Below are positions 6,511-12,522 of a stretch of DNA of 13,754 nt, one piece after another (the stretch's first letter is position 1; each line of letters starts with the position of its first letter). A program made the translations under genes and the position numbers. This stretch comes from Robiginitomaculum sp. (GTDB lineage: Bacteria > Pseudomonadota > Alphaproteobacteria > Caulobacterales > Maricaulaceae): contig JAESQI010000357.1 of NCBI GenBank assembly GCA_016765255.1, forward strand, positions 1 through 13,754. Reading direction: 5' to 3'. Under the pieces are notes generated by a model, which was not told the DNA's origin, searched no databases, and saw only the letters and a program-made list of their open reading frames with translations.

Positions 6511-7671
6511 ATGTCCAGTATGAACCTCATTCCTGTCTCGACCAGTGATTATAGACGCCTTGCTAAAAAACGACTACCGCGTAATTTGTTCGACTATATT
6601 GATGGGGGTTCTTATAACGAGACAACACTTGCAGCGAATGTTCAGGATTTTGAAAAACTGCGTATGAAGCAAAGCGTTTTGCGTGATGTTGAAAATATTG
6701 ACACCACGGCCCAATGCCTTGGCGAAACTTTTTCCATGCCGCTTGGTCTCGCGCCCATCGGCCTTGCAGGCATGATGTCAAGACGGGCAGAAGTGCAGGC
6801 TGTGAAGGCGGCTGAAAAATCTGGCATTCCATTTTGTCTTTCCACCGTATCTATTTGTTCACTTGAAGAAGTCGCCAAAGCTGCCACCAAACCATTTTGG
6901 TTTCAACTTTATATGATGCGCGACCGTAGTTATGTGAAAGAGCTTTTAGCGCGGGCCAAAGCTGCCGGCTGCAAAACCTTGGTTTTTACTGTGGATTTAA
7001 CCGTTGTCGGCGCGCGCTACCGTGACGCTCGCAACGGTATGGCAGGGCGCTTAAGCACATTTGCTAAATTTCGAGCTGCCTTGGAATATCCGACCCACCC
7101 GAAATGGCTTTTAGATGTTGCCATAAAAGGCAAGCCGCATTTGTTTGGTAATTTAGAAAAACTTGTACCCTCTGCAAGATCATTGGCCGATTTTAAAGAC
7201 TGGGTAGATAGCCAATTTGACCCAACATGTACTTGGAAAGATATAGAATGGCTACGGTCGATCTGGGACGGTGATTTGATCATTAAAGGCGTTTTGAGTC
7301 CAGAAGATGCTAAGGAAGCTGTGGCGTCAGGCGCAGACGCTATTGTTGTTTCTAACCATGGTGGCCGTCAACTCGACGGCGTATCTTCGTCCATCAATAT
7401 GACGCCGCGTATCAGAGACGTCGTTGGCGATAAAACTATGATCATTATGGACGGCGGTGTGCGCAGTGGACAGGATATCGTTAAGGCAGTGGCCAATGGC
7501 GCAGACTTTACGCTCATTGGAAGAGCATGGATATGGGCCTTGGCAGCGCGCGGTCAAGACGGGCTTGAGGCGCTCCTTGCTACGTTTAAGTCCGAAATGG
7601 ATGTCAGCATGGCGTTAACGGGCGTGACCAATATAGCCAACATTACAAGCGGTGTTTTAGATCAATATTAA
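6511..7671 (+). CDS. lldD: FMN-dependent 2-hydroxy-acid dehydrogenase (L-lactate dehydrogenase-like)
   Basis: A 386-residue FMN TIM-barrel enzyme of the LldD / glycolate oxidase / mandelate dehydrogenase family, oxidising an (S)-2-hydroxy acid to the 2-oxo acid. Visible active-site elements: Tyr29 in FDYIDGG, Gln132 and Tyr134 in FQLYM, Lys259 in IIKGV, the catalytic His283 and Arg286 in SNHGGRQLDG (281-290), and the phosphate-binding DGGVRSG (314-320). Respiratory L-lactate dehydrogenase is the default assignment, but the family cannot be resolved to substrate by eye. It starts 3 bp after the TPP-enzyme stop, with AGGGG at 8 nt, so the two are co-translated. FMN 2-hydroxy-acid dehydrogenase plus TPP decarboxylase is the MdlB/MdlC arrangement of mandelate degradation, suggesting a similar oxidise-then-decarboxylate sequence. 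Its TAA overlaps the stop of the convergent next gene. Confidence 0.9.
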   Translation: MSSMNLIPVSTSDYRRLAKKRLPRNLFDYIDGGSYNETTLAANVQDFEKLRMKQSVLRDVENIDTTAQCLGETFSMPLGLAPIGLAGMMSRRAEVQAVKAAEKSGIPFCLSTVSICSLEEVAKAATKPFWFQLYMMRDRSYVKELLARAKAAGCKTLVFTVDLTVVGARYRDARNGMAGRLSTFAKFRAALEYPTHPKWLLDVAIKGKPHLFGNLEKLVPSARSLADFKDWVDSQFDPTCTWKDIEWLRSIWDGDLIIKGVLSPEDAKEAVASGADAIVVSNHGGRQLDGVSSSINMTPRIRDVVGDKTMIIMDGGVRSGQDIVKAVANGADFTLIGRAWIWALAARGQDGLEALLATFKSEMDVSMALTGVTNIANITSGVLDQY

Positions 7672-9419
7672 AGCGCCGAAAATTGCGCATCGAGGGCAGC
7701 ATAAATTGCCGCTGTTGATTGGTAATACACCAATTGCCCCGCCGAAATAATTGGAATTAAAGTAAAGTTCAGCTTATCTTTCACAAAGTCTTGCACCGTC
7801 GAGAGCGGATAGACATGGTGCTGGTCGCCGTGCACTAATGTGACTGGACATATGACCCCGTCCAGAAACCCGCCCCACCGACTGGCCTCTATCTGTGCAT
7901 TTCTCACAAATGGCATATAGCCTTGGGACGTGTAAATTGGATACGCTTCTCGCATGAGAGCCCCTAATTCTTGGTCATACATAGTTTTTAAATCACTTGG
8001 CGAACTGGCATAATGTTCTTGCAAAAACTCCTCGTCATACCCTGCATCAATTTTTGACAACATTGCGCGAACCATCATCGGCAAAAGCATAGGCGAATAG
8101 CGCGCCAGCATAATGTGCACACGCGGAGAGGGGTGCATAAGTTGAAATTGCTTACGTGTTGTAATGGGAATGCCTGTACTACAATTTACAAGACCTATAA
8201 TACGATCTTGCAAATATTTTGCACACCCATAGCCGTAAATACCGCCTTGAGATACGCCGAGAATTTGGCATTTTTCAATATTTAAATGGTTGAGAAGGCA
8301 TTCCACATCTTTTGAAAACCGTTTAACTGCACCACGTAGATTACCCACATCAGGGCTCGTACCTGCAAAAAATGGGCGCCACACCATAGTCAAACGAATA
8401 TTACGCGCCGACAATTCTGCGCGAATTTGATCCGTTACCATCATCGCGTCGATGAGGCCGTGAAAATAAATAACTGGGCGCCCTTTTAATGGCCCGACAC
8501 TTTCGTATTGTAATTTCCGCCCGTCAGGTAAATCCAATATATTGATACTGCGCCAAGGAGAGTTTGTTGGCTTGGATATTTGTACAGGTTCGGGTACGCG
8601 CATATTAAAATGGGTGAAACCAGAATAAAGACAGGCCAGTTCGACTTGTGAATGTAAGCCAAGCTTTGCCAGCAACGCCTTGGTTTGGGTACGCAATGTT
8701 GCAAGAGAACGTCCCCGCTGTTTGGCCAAGTCTTTTAAGCTCATGCCAGAAATTACTGCTTTGGTGATCTCCAAATCAACAGGCGTCAAATCGAAACCTT
8801 CTTTGAATTGTTGCCCTCGTTCAGGTAACCATTTAATATGGAAACTACACAAACGACCAATGGGATTATTTTTATAATCAACGGCTTTAGACAAGGCAAT
8901 TTTTATTTGCTCACTTCCATCAGCTACGCTTAGATTATACACAGATATAATTTTATCAGTTTCATGCTTGCCAATAGTTTTTAGATCTTTTCGAAATTTT
9001 TTATATTGCTCTTGGCTAAAATGCACATTTGAAAGAGTTTTGTTTTTTGCAAATCCAAGTAAATCAATTGCGGCCTTATTAGCATGATACACCACCCCGT
9101 CTTCTCGAACCAAAGCGCTCGGCTTGTTATCGGCATCAATGAACCGAATAGACCCTGTCGCATAATTAAACCGTCGCCCTTGTCTCTCAAGTAGATCAAA
9201 AGCGTGTTGGAAATGCGTGGCAATATTGCTTAAATTTTCATGGGTTTCCAATCGCAATTGTGAGTTTTCATCATTTGCGACCTTGCTCAAAGCATCGGCG
9301 CGAGCGTTTAAAATATCCGTAAATGCACCAAAGCGCTGCGGCTCCACGGCCATAGAATAGGCCAGATTTATCAATTCCGCATTGGAATCATTATAGTTTT
9401 TTTCAGGTTGTACAGGCAT
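7668..9419 (-). CDS. LuxR-type HTH regulator fused to alpha/beta hydrolase domain
   Basis: A 583-residue three-part protein. Residues about 85-200 look PAS-like (EDGVVYHANKAAIDLLGF, 106-123). Residues 208-268 are a LuxR/GerE DNA-binding domain (DLTPVDLEITKAVISGMSLKDLAKQ, then SLATLRTQTKALLAKLGL). Residues 290-583 are an alpha/beta hydrolase: HG at 319-320 (oxyanion region), GVSQGG with nucleophile Ser390, and VHGDQH with Asp532. At the usual catalytic histidine position the motif reads SAGQLVYYQ, with Gln562 in its place, so the domain may sense a ligand instead of hydrolysing one. Similar fusions are known in alphaproteobacteria with unknown signals. GGGGAG sits only 3 nt from the ATG, an unusually tight spacing; the next in-frame Met is at residue 23. 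The stop interlocks with that of the convergent dehydrogenase. Confidence 0.88.
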   Translation of the reverse strand: MPVQPEKNYNDSNAELINLAYSMAVEPQRFGAFTDILNARADALSKVANDENSQLRLETHENLSNIATHFQHAFDLLERQGRRFNYATGSIRFIDADNKPSALVREDGVVYHANKAAIDLLGFAKNKTLSNVHFSQEQYKKFRKDLKTIGKHETDKIISVYNLSVADGSEQIKIALSKAVDYKNNPIGRLCSFHIKWLPERGQQFKEGFDLTPVDLEITKAVISGMSLKDLAKQRGRSLATLRTQTKALLAKLGLHSQVELACLYSGFTHFNMRVPEPVQISKPTNSPWRSINILDLPDGRKLQYESVGPLKGRPVIYFHGLIDAMMVTDQIRAELSARNIRLTMVWRPFFAGTSPDVGNLRGAVKRFSKDVECLLNHLNIEKCQILGVSQGGIYGYGCAKYLQDRIIGLVNCSTGIPITTRKQFQLMHPSPRVHIMLARYSPMLLPMMVRAMLSKIDAGYDEEFLQEHYASSPSDLKTMYDQELGALMREAYPIYTSQGYMPFVRNAQIEASRWGGFLDGVICPVTLVHGDQHHVYPLSTVQDFVKDKLNFTLIPIISAGQLVYYQSTAAIYAALDAQFSAL

Positions 9420-9440
9420 GCGCTCCCCAAGCTAATGCTC

Positions 9441-9469
9441 AATATAGCAAATACATCAAAAATAGCTAA
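9441..9469 (-). promoter_or_regulatory. Possible promoter of the LuxR-hydrolase gene
   Basis: On the minus strand TTAGCT (9469-9464), 17 bp and TATATT (9446-9441) give a fair sigma-70-type pair, starting transcription near 9434 with a short leader that contains GGGGAG. The -35 box is poor, so this is tentative. Confidence 0.35.
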
Positions 9470-9475
9470 TATTTT

Positions 9476-9504
9476 TTGCCCGAATACACCATATGGGGTA
9501 TTTT
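9476..9504 (+). promoter_or_regulatory. Possible promoter of the 33-residue ORF unit
   Basis: TTGCCC (9476-9481), 17 bp and TATTTT (9499-9504) would start transcription near 9511, leaving room for the ribosome binding site at 9529-9534. A better -35 string, TTGACA at 9507-9512, has no usable -10 at the right distance. Confidence 0.3.
9483..9502. promoter_or_regulatory. 20-bp palindrome, candidate operator
   Basis: AATACACCATATGGGGTATT is an inverted repeat with a single mismatched pair (9 of 10 pairs match) centred on CATATG. It lies between the divergent LuxR-hydrolase gene and the small ORF, and it overlaps the likely -10 region of the latter. LuxR-type proteins bind dyads of about this size, so autoregulation and control of the divergent unit by the neighbouring regulator is a reasonable inference. 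Confidence 0.45.
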
Positions 9505-9543
9505 TATTGACATCTACATATAGCAATAAAAGGATGCGCGACT

Positions 9544-9645
9544 ATGACTAGGTTAGATCTGTATAAATGGGGCGTTTATGGGTGGGCAAAAAACGGATTC
9601 AGGCCCCGTTATTGTCTCAGTCCACGTCAGATAACCTCAAATTAG
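9544..9645 (+). CDS. Small ORF of 33 residues, unknown function
   Basis: An ATG at 9544 preceded by AAAAGGA (9528-9534) at 9 nt opens a frame of 33 codons ending in TAG. The predicted peptide begins MTRLDLYKWGVYGWAKNG and is basic and rich in aromatic residues, with no hydrophobic segment. A strong intrinsic terminator begins 9 bp after the stop, so ribosome binding site, ORF and terminator form a compact monocistronic unit. I do not recognise the peptide. The alternative is a non-coding RNA of roughly 150-180 nt; ATGGGGC near 9568 can pair with GCCCCGT near 9603, which would fold the same region. Confidence 0.4.
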   Translation: MTRLDLYKWGVYGWAKNGFRPRYCLSPRQITSN

Positions 9646-9654
9646 GCGTTAATC

Positions 9655-9694
9655 CCAGACAAGGCATTATTCCCTATGCCTTGTCTGGTTTTTT
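9655..9694 (+). terminator. Strong rho-independent terminator
   Basis: CCAGACAAGGCAT (9655-9667), an 8-nt loop and ATGCCTTGTCTGG (9676-9688) form a perfect 13-bp stem followed by six T residues (9689-9694). The T-tract lies only on the plus strand, so it ends transcription from the 9544 unit and not from the minus-strand operon arriving from the right. The cbbY remnant's last reading frame runs into this hairpin from the other side. Confidence 0.88.
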
Positions 9695-10380
9695 ATTAGG
9701 GCATTCAAATCAGATAATTTTACGTTTAAGTAAGTCGGGGCGCACATATGCGCTGCTGAAAAATCACCCTCGCCTGTATAATGGCTTGGCAACAATAGTG
9801 GTGAGATCAGCCGCCAGCGACGACAACATACCGTTATAGCTATCCTTAAACCCGATACATTTATGTGTCGTCAAACCCAAACGACGCGCAGCCAGATTAA
9901 ACACATCTGGCGCAGGCTTTTTATTTGGCACTTCATCACAGCACGCCACCACTTTGAACAAGTCTTCAGTCTCTAAATTCCAAATAGATTTACACAAGGC
10001 GTCCACATTAGGCCTACTTGTGGTCGTGACGATAGCAAGGCTTAAGCCTGCTGCCTGAGCCGCGTCCAATAATTCCTAGACACCAGGGCGCAGTGTCAAA
10101 CCTCCGCTTTAACAATTTTCACATAATGCCTTGTCTTGTTAGCGTGTAGTTTTGGAATGCGGGTTTTTTACGGTTTCACATCTTCCGCCAAATGATCCCG
10201 CACATAAGTTTTCATGCATTCTTTGCCGCCTGTCGTTTTTAAAAGGTCTCGGTAAAGAGCTTCGCTCCAATACCAGTCAAGTCCAGCTTCCGCAAAGGCC
10301 AAGTTAAAGGCTTGCAAATGCACCCCTTCCGTCTCTGCCAACGTTCCGTCCACATCGAATATTAGCGCTTTTAACGTCAT
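9667..10380 (-). pseudogene. cbbY: CbbY-like HAD hydrolase, broken by two stops and two frameshifts
   Basis: The ATG (10380-10378) overlaps the gph stop as ATGA, and the N-terminus has a perfect HAD motif I (LIFDVDGTLAETE). The reading then breaks. A TAA at 10168-10170 follows AEDVKP, but the frame goes on with KLHANKTRHYVKIVK as in CbbY. A frameshift lies near 10097-10105. After LTLRPGV a TAG (10076-10078) precedes ELLDAAQAAGLSLAIVTTTSRPNVDAL (motif II); motifs III (NKKPAPDVF) and IV (FKDSYNGM, Lys in place of the usual Glu) follow. A last frameshift near 9764-9772 leads to GDFSAAH, the usual C-terminal region, ending at 9667. CbbY-type enzymes remove inhibitory sugar phosphates made by RuBisCO, so this loss fits the loss of cbbM upstream. 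Confidence 0.85.
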
Positions 10381-11036
10381 AAATTTAGCTTTTTTAATAG
10401 AGGTAAAAACGCATCCCAATTTGAAAAACTTGTCGTGTGGTATAAATCTCGTACTGGAGTTTTTCGGTATCCCTTTGTGTGTAGAAAGAATGGGCATTGC
10501 GCATTTTGGGCTGTTCCCGCATCGGTTTCGCTATCCCCCACATAGAGACAAAAATTATCCCCGAGCAAATCCACACACTCATAGAGCGGCGCGGGATCTG
10601 GTTTACGAAGGGGCAGGCTATCCCCACCAATCAGGACGGGGCAATATTTATCTAGCCCAATGGCGTCGACCACAAGTCGTGCCAAGCGGTAAGCTTTATT
10701 GGTGCAAATGGCGAGTTTATGACCATTGCCCTTAAGAGTTTTAAGCGTGTCCAAAACTCCGTCATAGGGGAGACAAAATTTAGCGGGGTCAGCAGCGTAT
10801 ATATCGCTAAACCTAGCAATGATTTTAGCTAATTTTGCACCGCTTTGGCCTGCGTTATTTTTCTGCAACGCACTTTCAACTAACGGCCCAATTCCGTGCC
10901 CGATAAACCCAGTTACGGTCGGGAGGTCAAGTGGGGGCAAACCCATTTCGTCCATCAGAACATTGGTGCAATAATGTAAATCAGGTGCGCTATCCACAAG
11001 CGTCCCGTCAAGATCAAAAACGATGCTAATTGGCAC
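10377..11036 (-). CDS. gph: Phosphoglycolate phosphatase (HAD family)
   Basis: A 219-residue HAD phosphatase hydrolysing 2-phosphoglycolate, the product of RuBisCO oxygenation and of DNA repair (CbbZ in Calvin-cycle operons). All motifs are present: nucleophile Asp8 and Asp10 in VFDLDGTLVDS, Thr112 in ICTNK, Lys145 in RKPDP, Asp168 and Asp172 in GDSETD. An in-frame start at 11114 would give a 26-residue extension read inside the previous gene. I prefer GTG at 11036-11034, 4 bp after that gene's stop, giving the normal length and placing motif I at residue 8; no strong ribosome binding site is visible, so coupling is likely. It overlaps the cbbY remnant by ATGA. The gene looks intact and may be kept for its general housekeeping role. 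Confidence 0.88.
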   Translation of the reverse strand: MPISIVFDLDGTLVDSAPDLHYCTNVLMDEMGLPPLDLPTVTGFIGHGIGPLVESALQKNNAGQSGAKLAKIIARFSDIYAADPAKFCLPYDGVLDTLKTLKGNGHKLAICTNKAYRLARLVVDAIGLDKYCPVLIGGDSLPLRKPDPAPLYECVDLLGDNFCLYVGDSETDAGTAQNAQCPFFLHTKGYRKTPVRDLYHTTSFSNWDAFLPLLKKLNL

Positions 11037-11040
11037 GGGC

Positions 11041-11592
11041 TTAAATTTTCCACTTAATTGAACAGCCCATAGACGGGATTTGCTCGATGGGGCCCTGCCC
11101 CGTTTCGGCCACACATATCATGGCTTCAAACAAATCACGGCGTAAATTTTCTGGCCCACACTCTTTGCGAGACGCGTCCAGCCGACCCCGATATTGCAAA
11201 CTGCCTTCTTTATCAAAGCCGAAAAAATCTGGCGTACAAACGGCGTCGTAATCACGCGCAACACTTTGGGTTTCATCGTGTAAATAAGGAAAGTCAAAGC
11301 CCGCTCGCCGAGCTTGTGCCTCCATGCCCGCAGGCCCGTCATCTGGATATGATATTTCATCATTCGAACAAATAGCCGCCACACCAATGCCTAGCTTTTG
11401 CAAATCTCTCGCGTCCCTAGCAATGCGGCTCTCGATGGCTTTCACATAGGGGCAATGGTTGGAGATAAACATAACCAATGTGCCATTCTTACCTGCAACG
11501 CTGGCAAAATTATAAACTTTCCCGTCTCTATTGGGCAGTTTGAAATCAGGAGCCTGCCAGCCAAAATCACAAATAGGCGGAATGACCGCCAT
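11041..11592 (-). CDS. Thioredoxin-like / AhpC-TSA family protein (PRX-like)
   Basis: A 183-residue cytoplasmic thioredoxin-fold protein of the PRX-like group. Diagnostic pieces are FISNHCPYVKAIE (43-54) with the presumed peroxidatic Cys47, FPYLHDETQ (101-109), VCTPDFFGFD (118-127) with Cys119, and the C-terminal GCSIKWK (176-182) with Cys177. No signal peptide is seen. Such proteins are often listed as thioredoxin family or putative alkyl hydroperoxide reductase; the substrate is not known. The ATG overlaps the rpe stop by one base (TAATG), so translation is coupled, and gph begins right after it. Its place between rpe and gph suggests co-option into the former Calvin-cycle operon, perhaps for redox protection; this is inference. 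Confidence 0.87.
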   Translation of the reverse strand: MAVIPPICDFGWQAPDFKLPNRDGKVYNFASVAGKNGTLVMFISNHCPYVKAIESRIARDARDLQKLGIGVAAICSNDEISYPDDGPAGMEAQARRAGFDFPYLHDETQSVARDYDAVCTPDFFGFDKEGSLQYRGRLDASRKECGPENLRRDLFEAMICVAETGQGPIEQIPSMGCSIKWKI

Positions 11593-12269
11593 TAACTCTG
11601 CGCCGCTTCGCCCGCCTCGCGGATGGCTTTTATATTGGCGGCATATACACTCGTCTCTTGCCCGCCTTTTCCGTAGACCGCACTGCCGGCAACCAAAACA
11701 TCCGCCCCTGCTTCTGCAACGAGAGGCGCAGTCGTGGGTGTAATGCCGCCGTCAACTTCGATCAAAATATCTCGGTCGCCGATCATCGCTTTTAAGGCCC
11801 TGATTTTTTGGATTTGCGAGTGCAAGAAACTTTGTCCGCCAAAGCCTGGGTTAACGCTCATGACAATAATCATATCAAGCCTATCCATAACGTTTTCCAA
11901 AATGTTTACGGGCGTTGACGGATTAAGGGCAACCCCTGCCTTACATCCCAAATCCCTAATCACCTGTAATGAGCGGTCAAGGTGGGGGTGAACTTCGGGG
12001 TGGATAGATATATTATCCGCTCCCGCTTCGGCGAACGCTTTGCGGAAAGGGTCAGCAGGTTCAATCATCAAATGTACATCCATGACGGTTTTAATATGGG
12101 GACGAATGGCTTTGCAGACACCCGGCCCTATGGTGAGGTTGGGTACAAAATGCCCATCCATAACATCTACATGCACCCAGTCACAGCCAGCCTCTTCAAT
12201 GGCGCGGATTTCGTGACCGAGATTGGCAAAGTCTGCCGATAATATAGACGGGGATATTTTAATAGACAT
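11592..12269 (-). CDS. rpe: Ribulose-phosphate 3-epimerase
   Basis: Interconverts D-ribulose 5-phosphate and D-xylulose 5-phosphate in the pentose phosphate and Calvin cycles (CbbE in autotrophs). The 225-residue TIM barrel has the full signature set: PSILSADF (7-14), VHVDVMDGHFVPN (32-44) with metal ligands His33 and Asp35, DVHLMI with His66, VNPGFGGQ (139-146), EVDGGI (171-176) with Asp173, and AGSAVYG. An upstream in-frame start at 12323 would add 18 unusual residues; ATG at 12269 has GGAG at 5 nt and gives the standard N-terminus. It begins 26 bp after the stop of the RuBisCO remnant and was clearly once downstream of cbbM. The gene is intact, as expected for a housekeeping enzyme. With most of cbbM gone, its present promoter is not obvious. 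Confidence 0.96.
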   Translation of the reverse strand: MSIKISPSILSADFANLGHEIRAIEEAGCDWVHVDVMDGHFVPNLTIGPGVCKAIRPHIKTVMDVHLMIEPADPFRKAFAEAGADNISIHPEVHPHLDRSLQVIRDLGCKAGVALNPSTPVNILENVMDRLDMIIVMSVNPGFGGQSFLHSQIQKIRALKAMIGDRDILIEVDGGITPTTAPLVAEAGADVLVAGSAVYGKGGQETSVYAANIKAIREAGEAAQS

Positions 12270-12295
12270 ATACGCTCCATTCGTAATTTGAGGTC

Positions 12296-12502
12296 TTAGC
12301 TTACACATAATTTTGCGCGCCAACCTGGATAGATTTCGTCTGCGTCGGCTTGAAATGTTTCGAACGCACGGGCCAATTCCTTGTGTTCTTTGGCATAGCC
12401 TACAGGGTCTATACCCTTACGCCAACACTCTTCTGCTTGGCGCATAGAACGTGCACCCGCCGCCGCCTCGTCTAGGGCCCGCCTCATGGCGTCTGCGCCC
12501 AA
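12296..12502 (-). pseudogene. cbbM: 3' remnant of form II RuBisCO large-subunit gene
   Basis: About 56 codons (12466-12299) encode a C-terminus matching form II ribulose-bisphosphate carboxylase: AGARSMRQAEECWRKG, then [28 protein letters not shown]. I recall R. rubrum CbbM ending in nearly the same way ([34 protein letters not shown]). No active-site lysine or loop 6 remains, and the glycine-rich stretch before GHIDG is not readable. Upstream of about 12470 the frame is disturbed: a TTTGGG codon pair in the other frame at 12500-12505 may be the old TFG of the GGGTFGHID region, with roughly 20 extra bases in between. Beyond about 12515 no RuBisCO-like sequence remains. No functional RuBisCO can come from this fragment. 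Confidence 0.85.
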
Positions 12503-12522
12503 AGGTATCGTTTCCTTTAAGG

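Noticed and set aside
9507..9512. TTGACA as the -35 box of the small ORF
   Set aside because: At 17 bp spacing the -10 position coincides with the ribosome binding site and has no TATAAT-like sequence.
9567..9839. Plus-strand open frame of 90 residues across the terminator
   Set aside because: It reads through a perfect intrinsic terminator and then antisense to the cbbY remnant; it has no ribosome binding site, and the 33-residue frame fits better.
10123..10136. 14-bp inverted copy of the terminator arm (AGACAAGGCATTAT at 9657-9670) inside the cbbY remnant
   Set aside because: One 14-bp match within 14 kb on both strands is close to chance expectation, and no wider similarity flanks it.
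10421..10735. Plus-strand open frame of 104 residues
   Set aside because: It is antisense to gph, which has all HAD motifs intact; it has no recognisable domain.
12270..12323. 18-residue N-terminal extension of ribulose-phosphate epimerase
   Set aside because: The extension is atypical for the family, and the ATG at 12269 has a good ribosome binding site.
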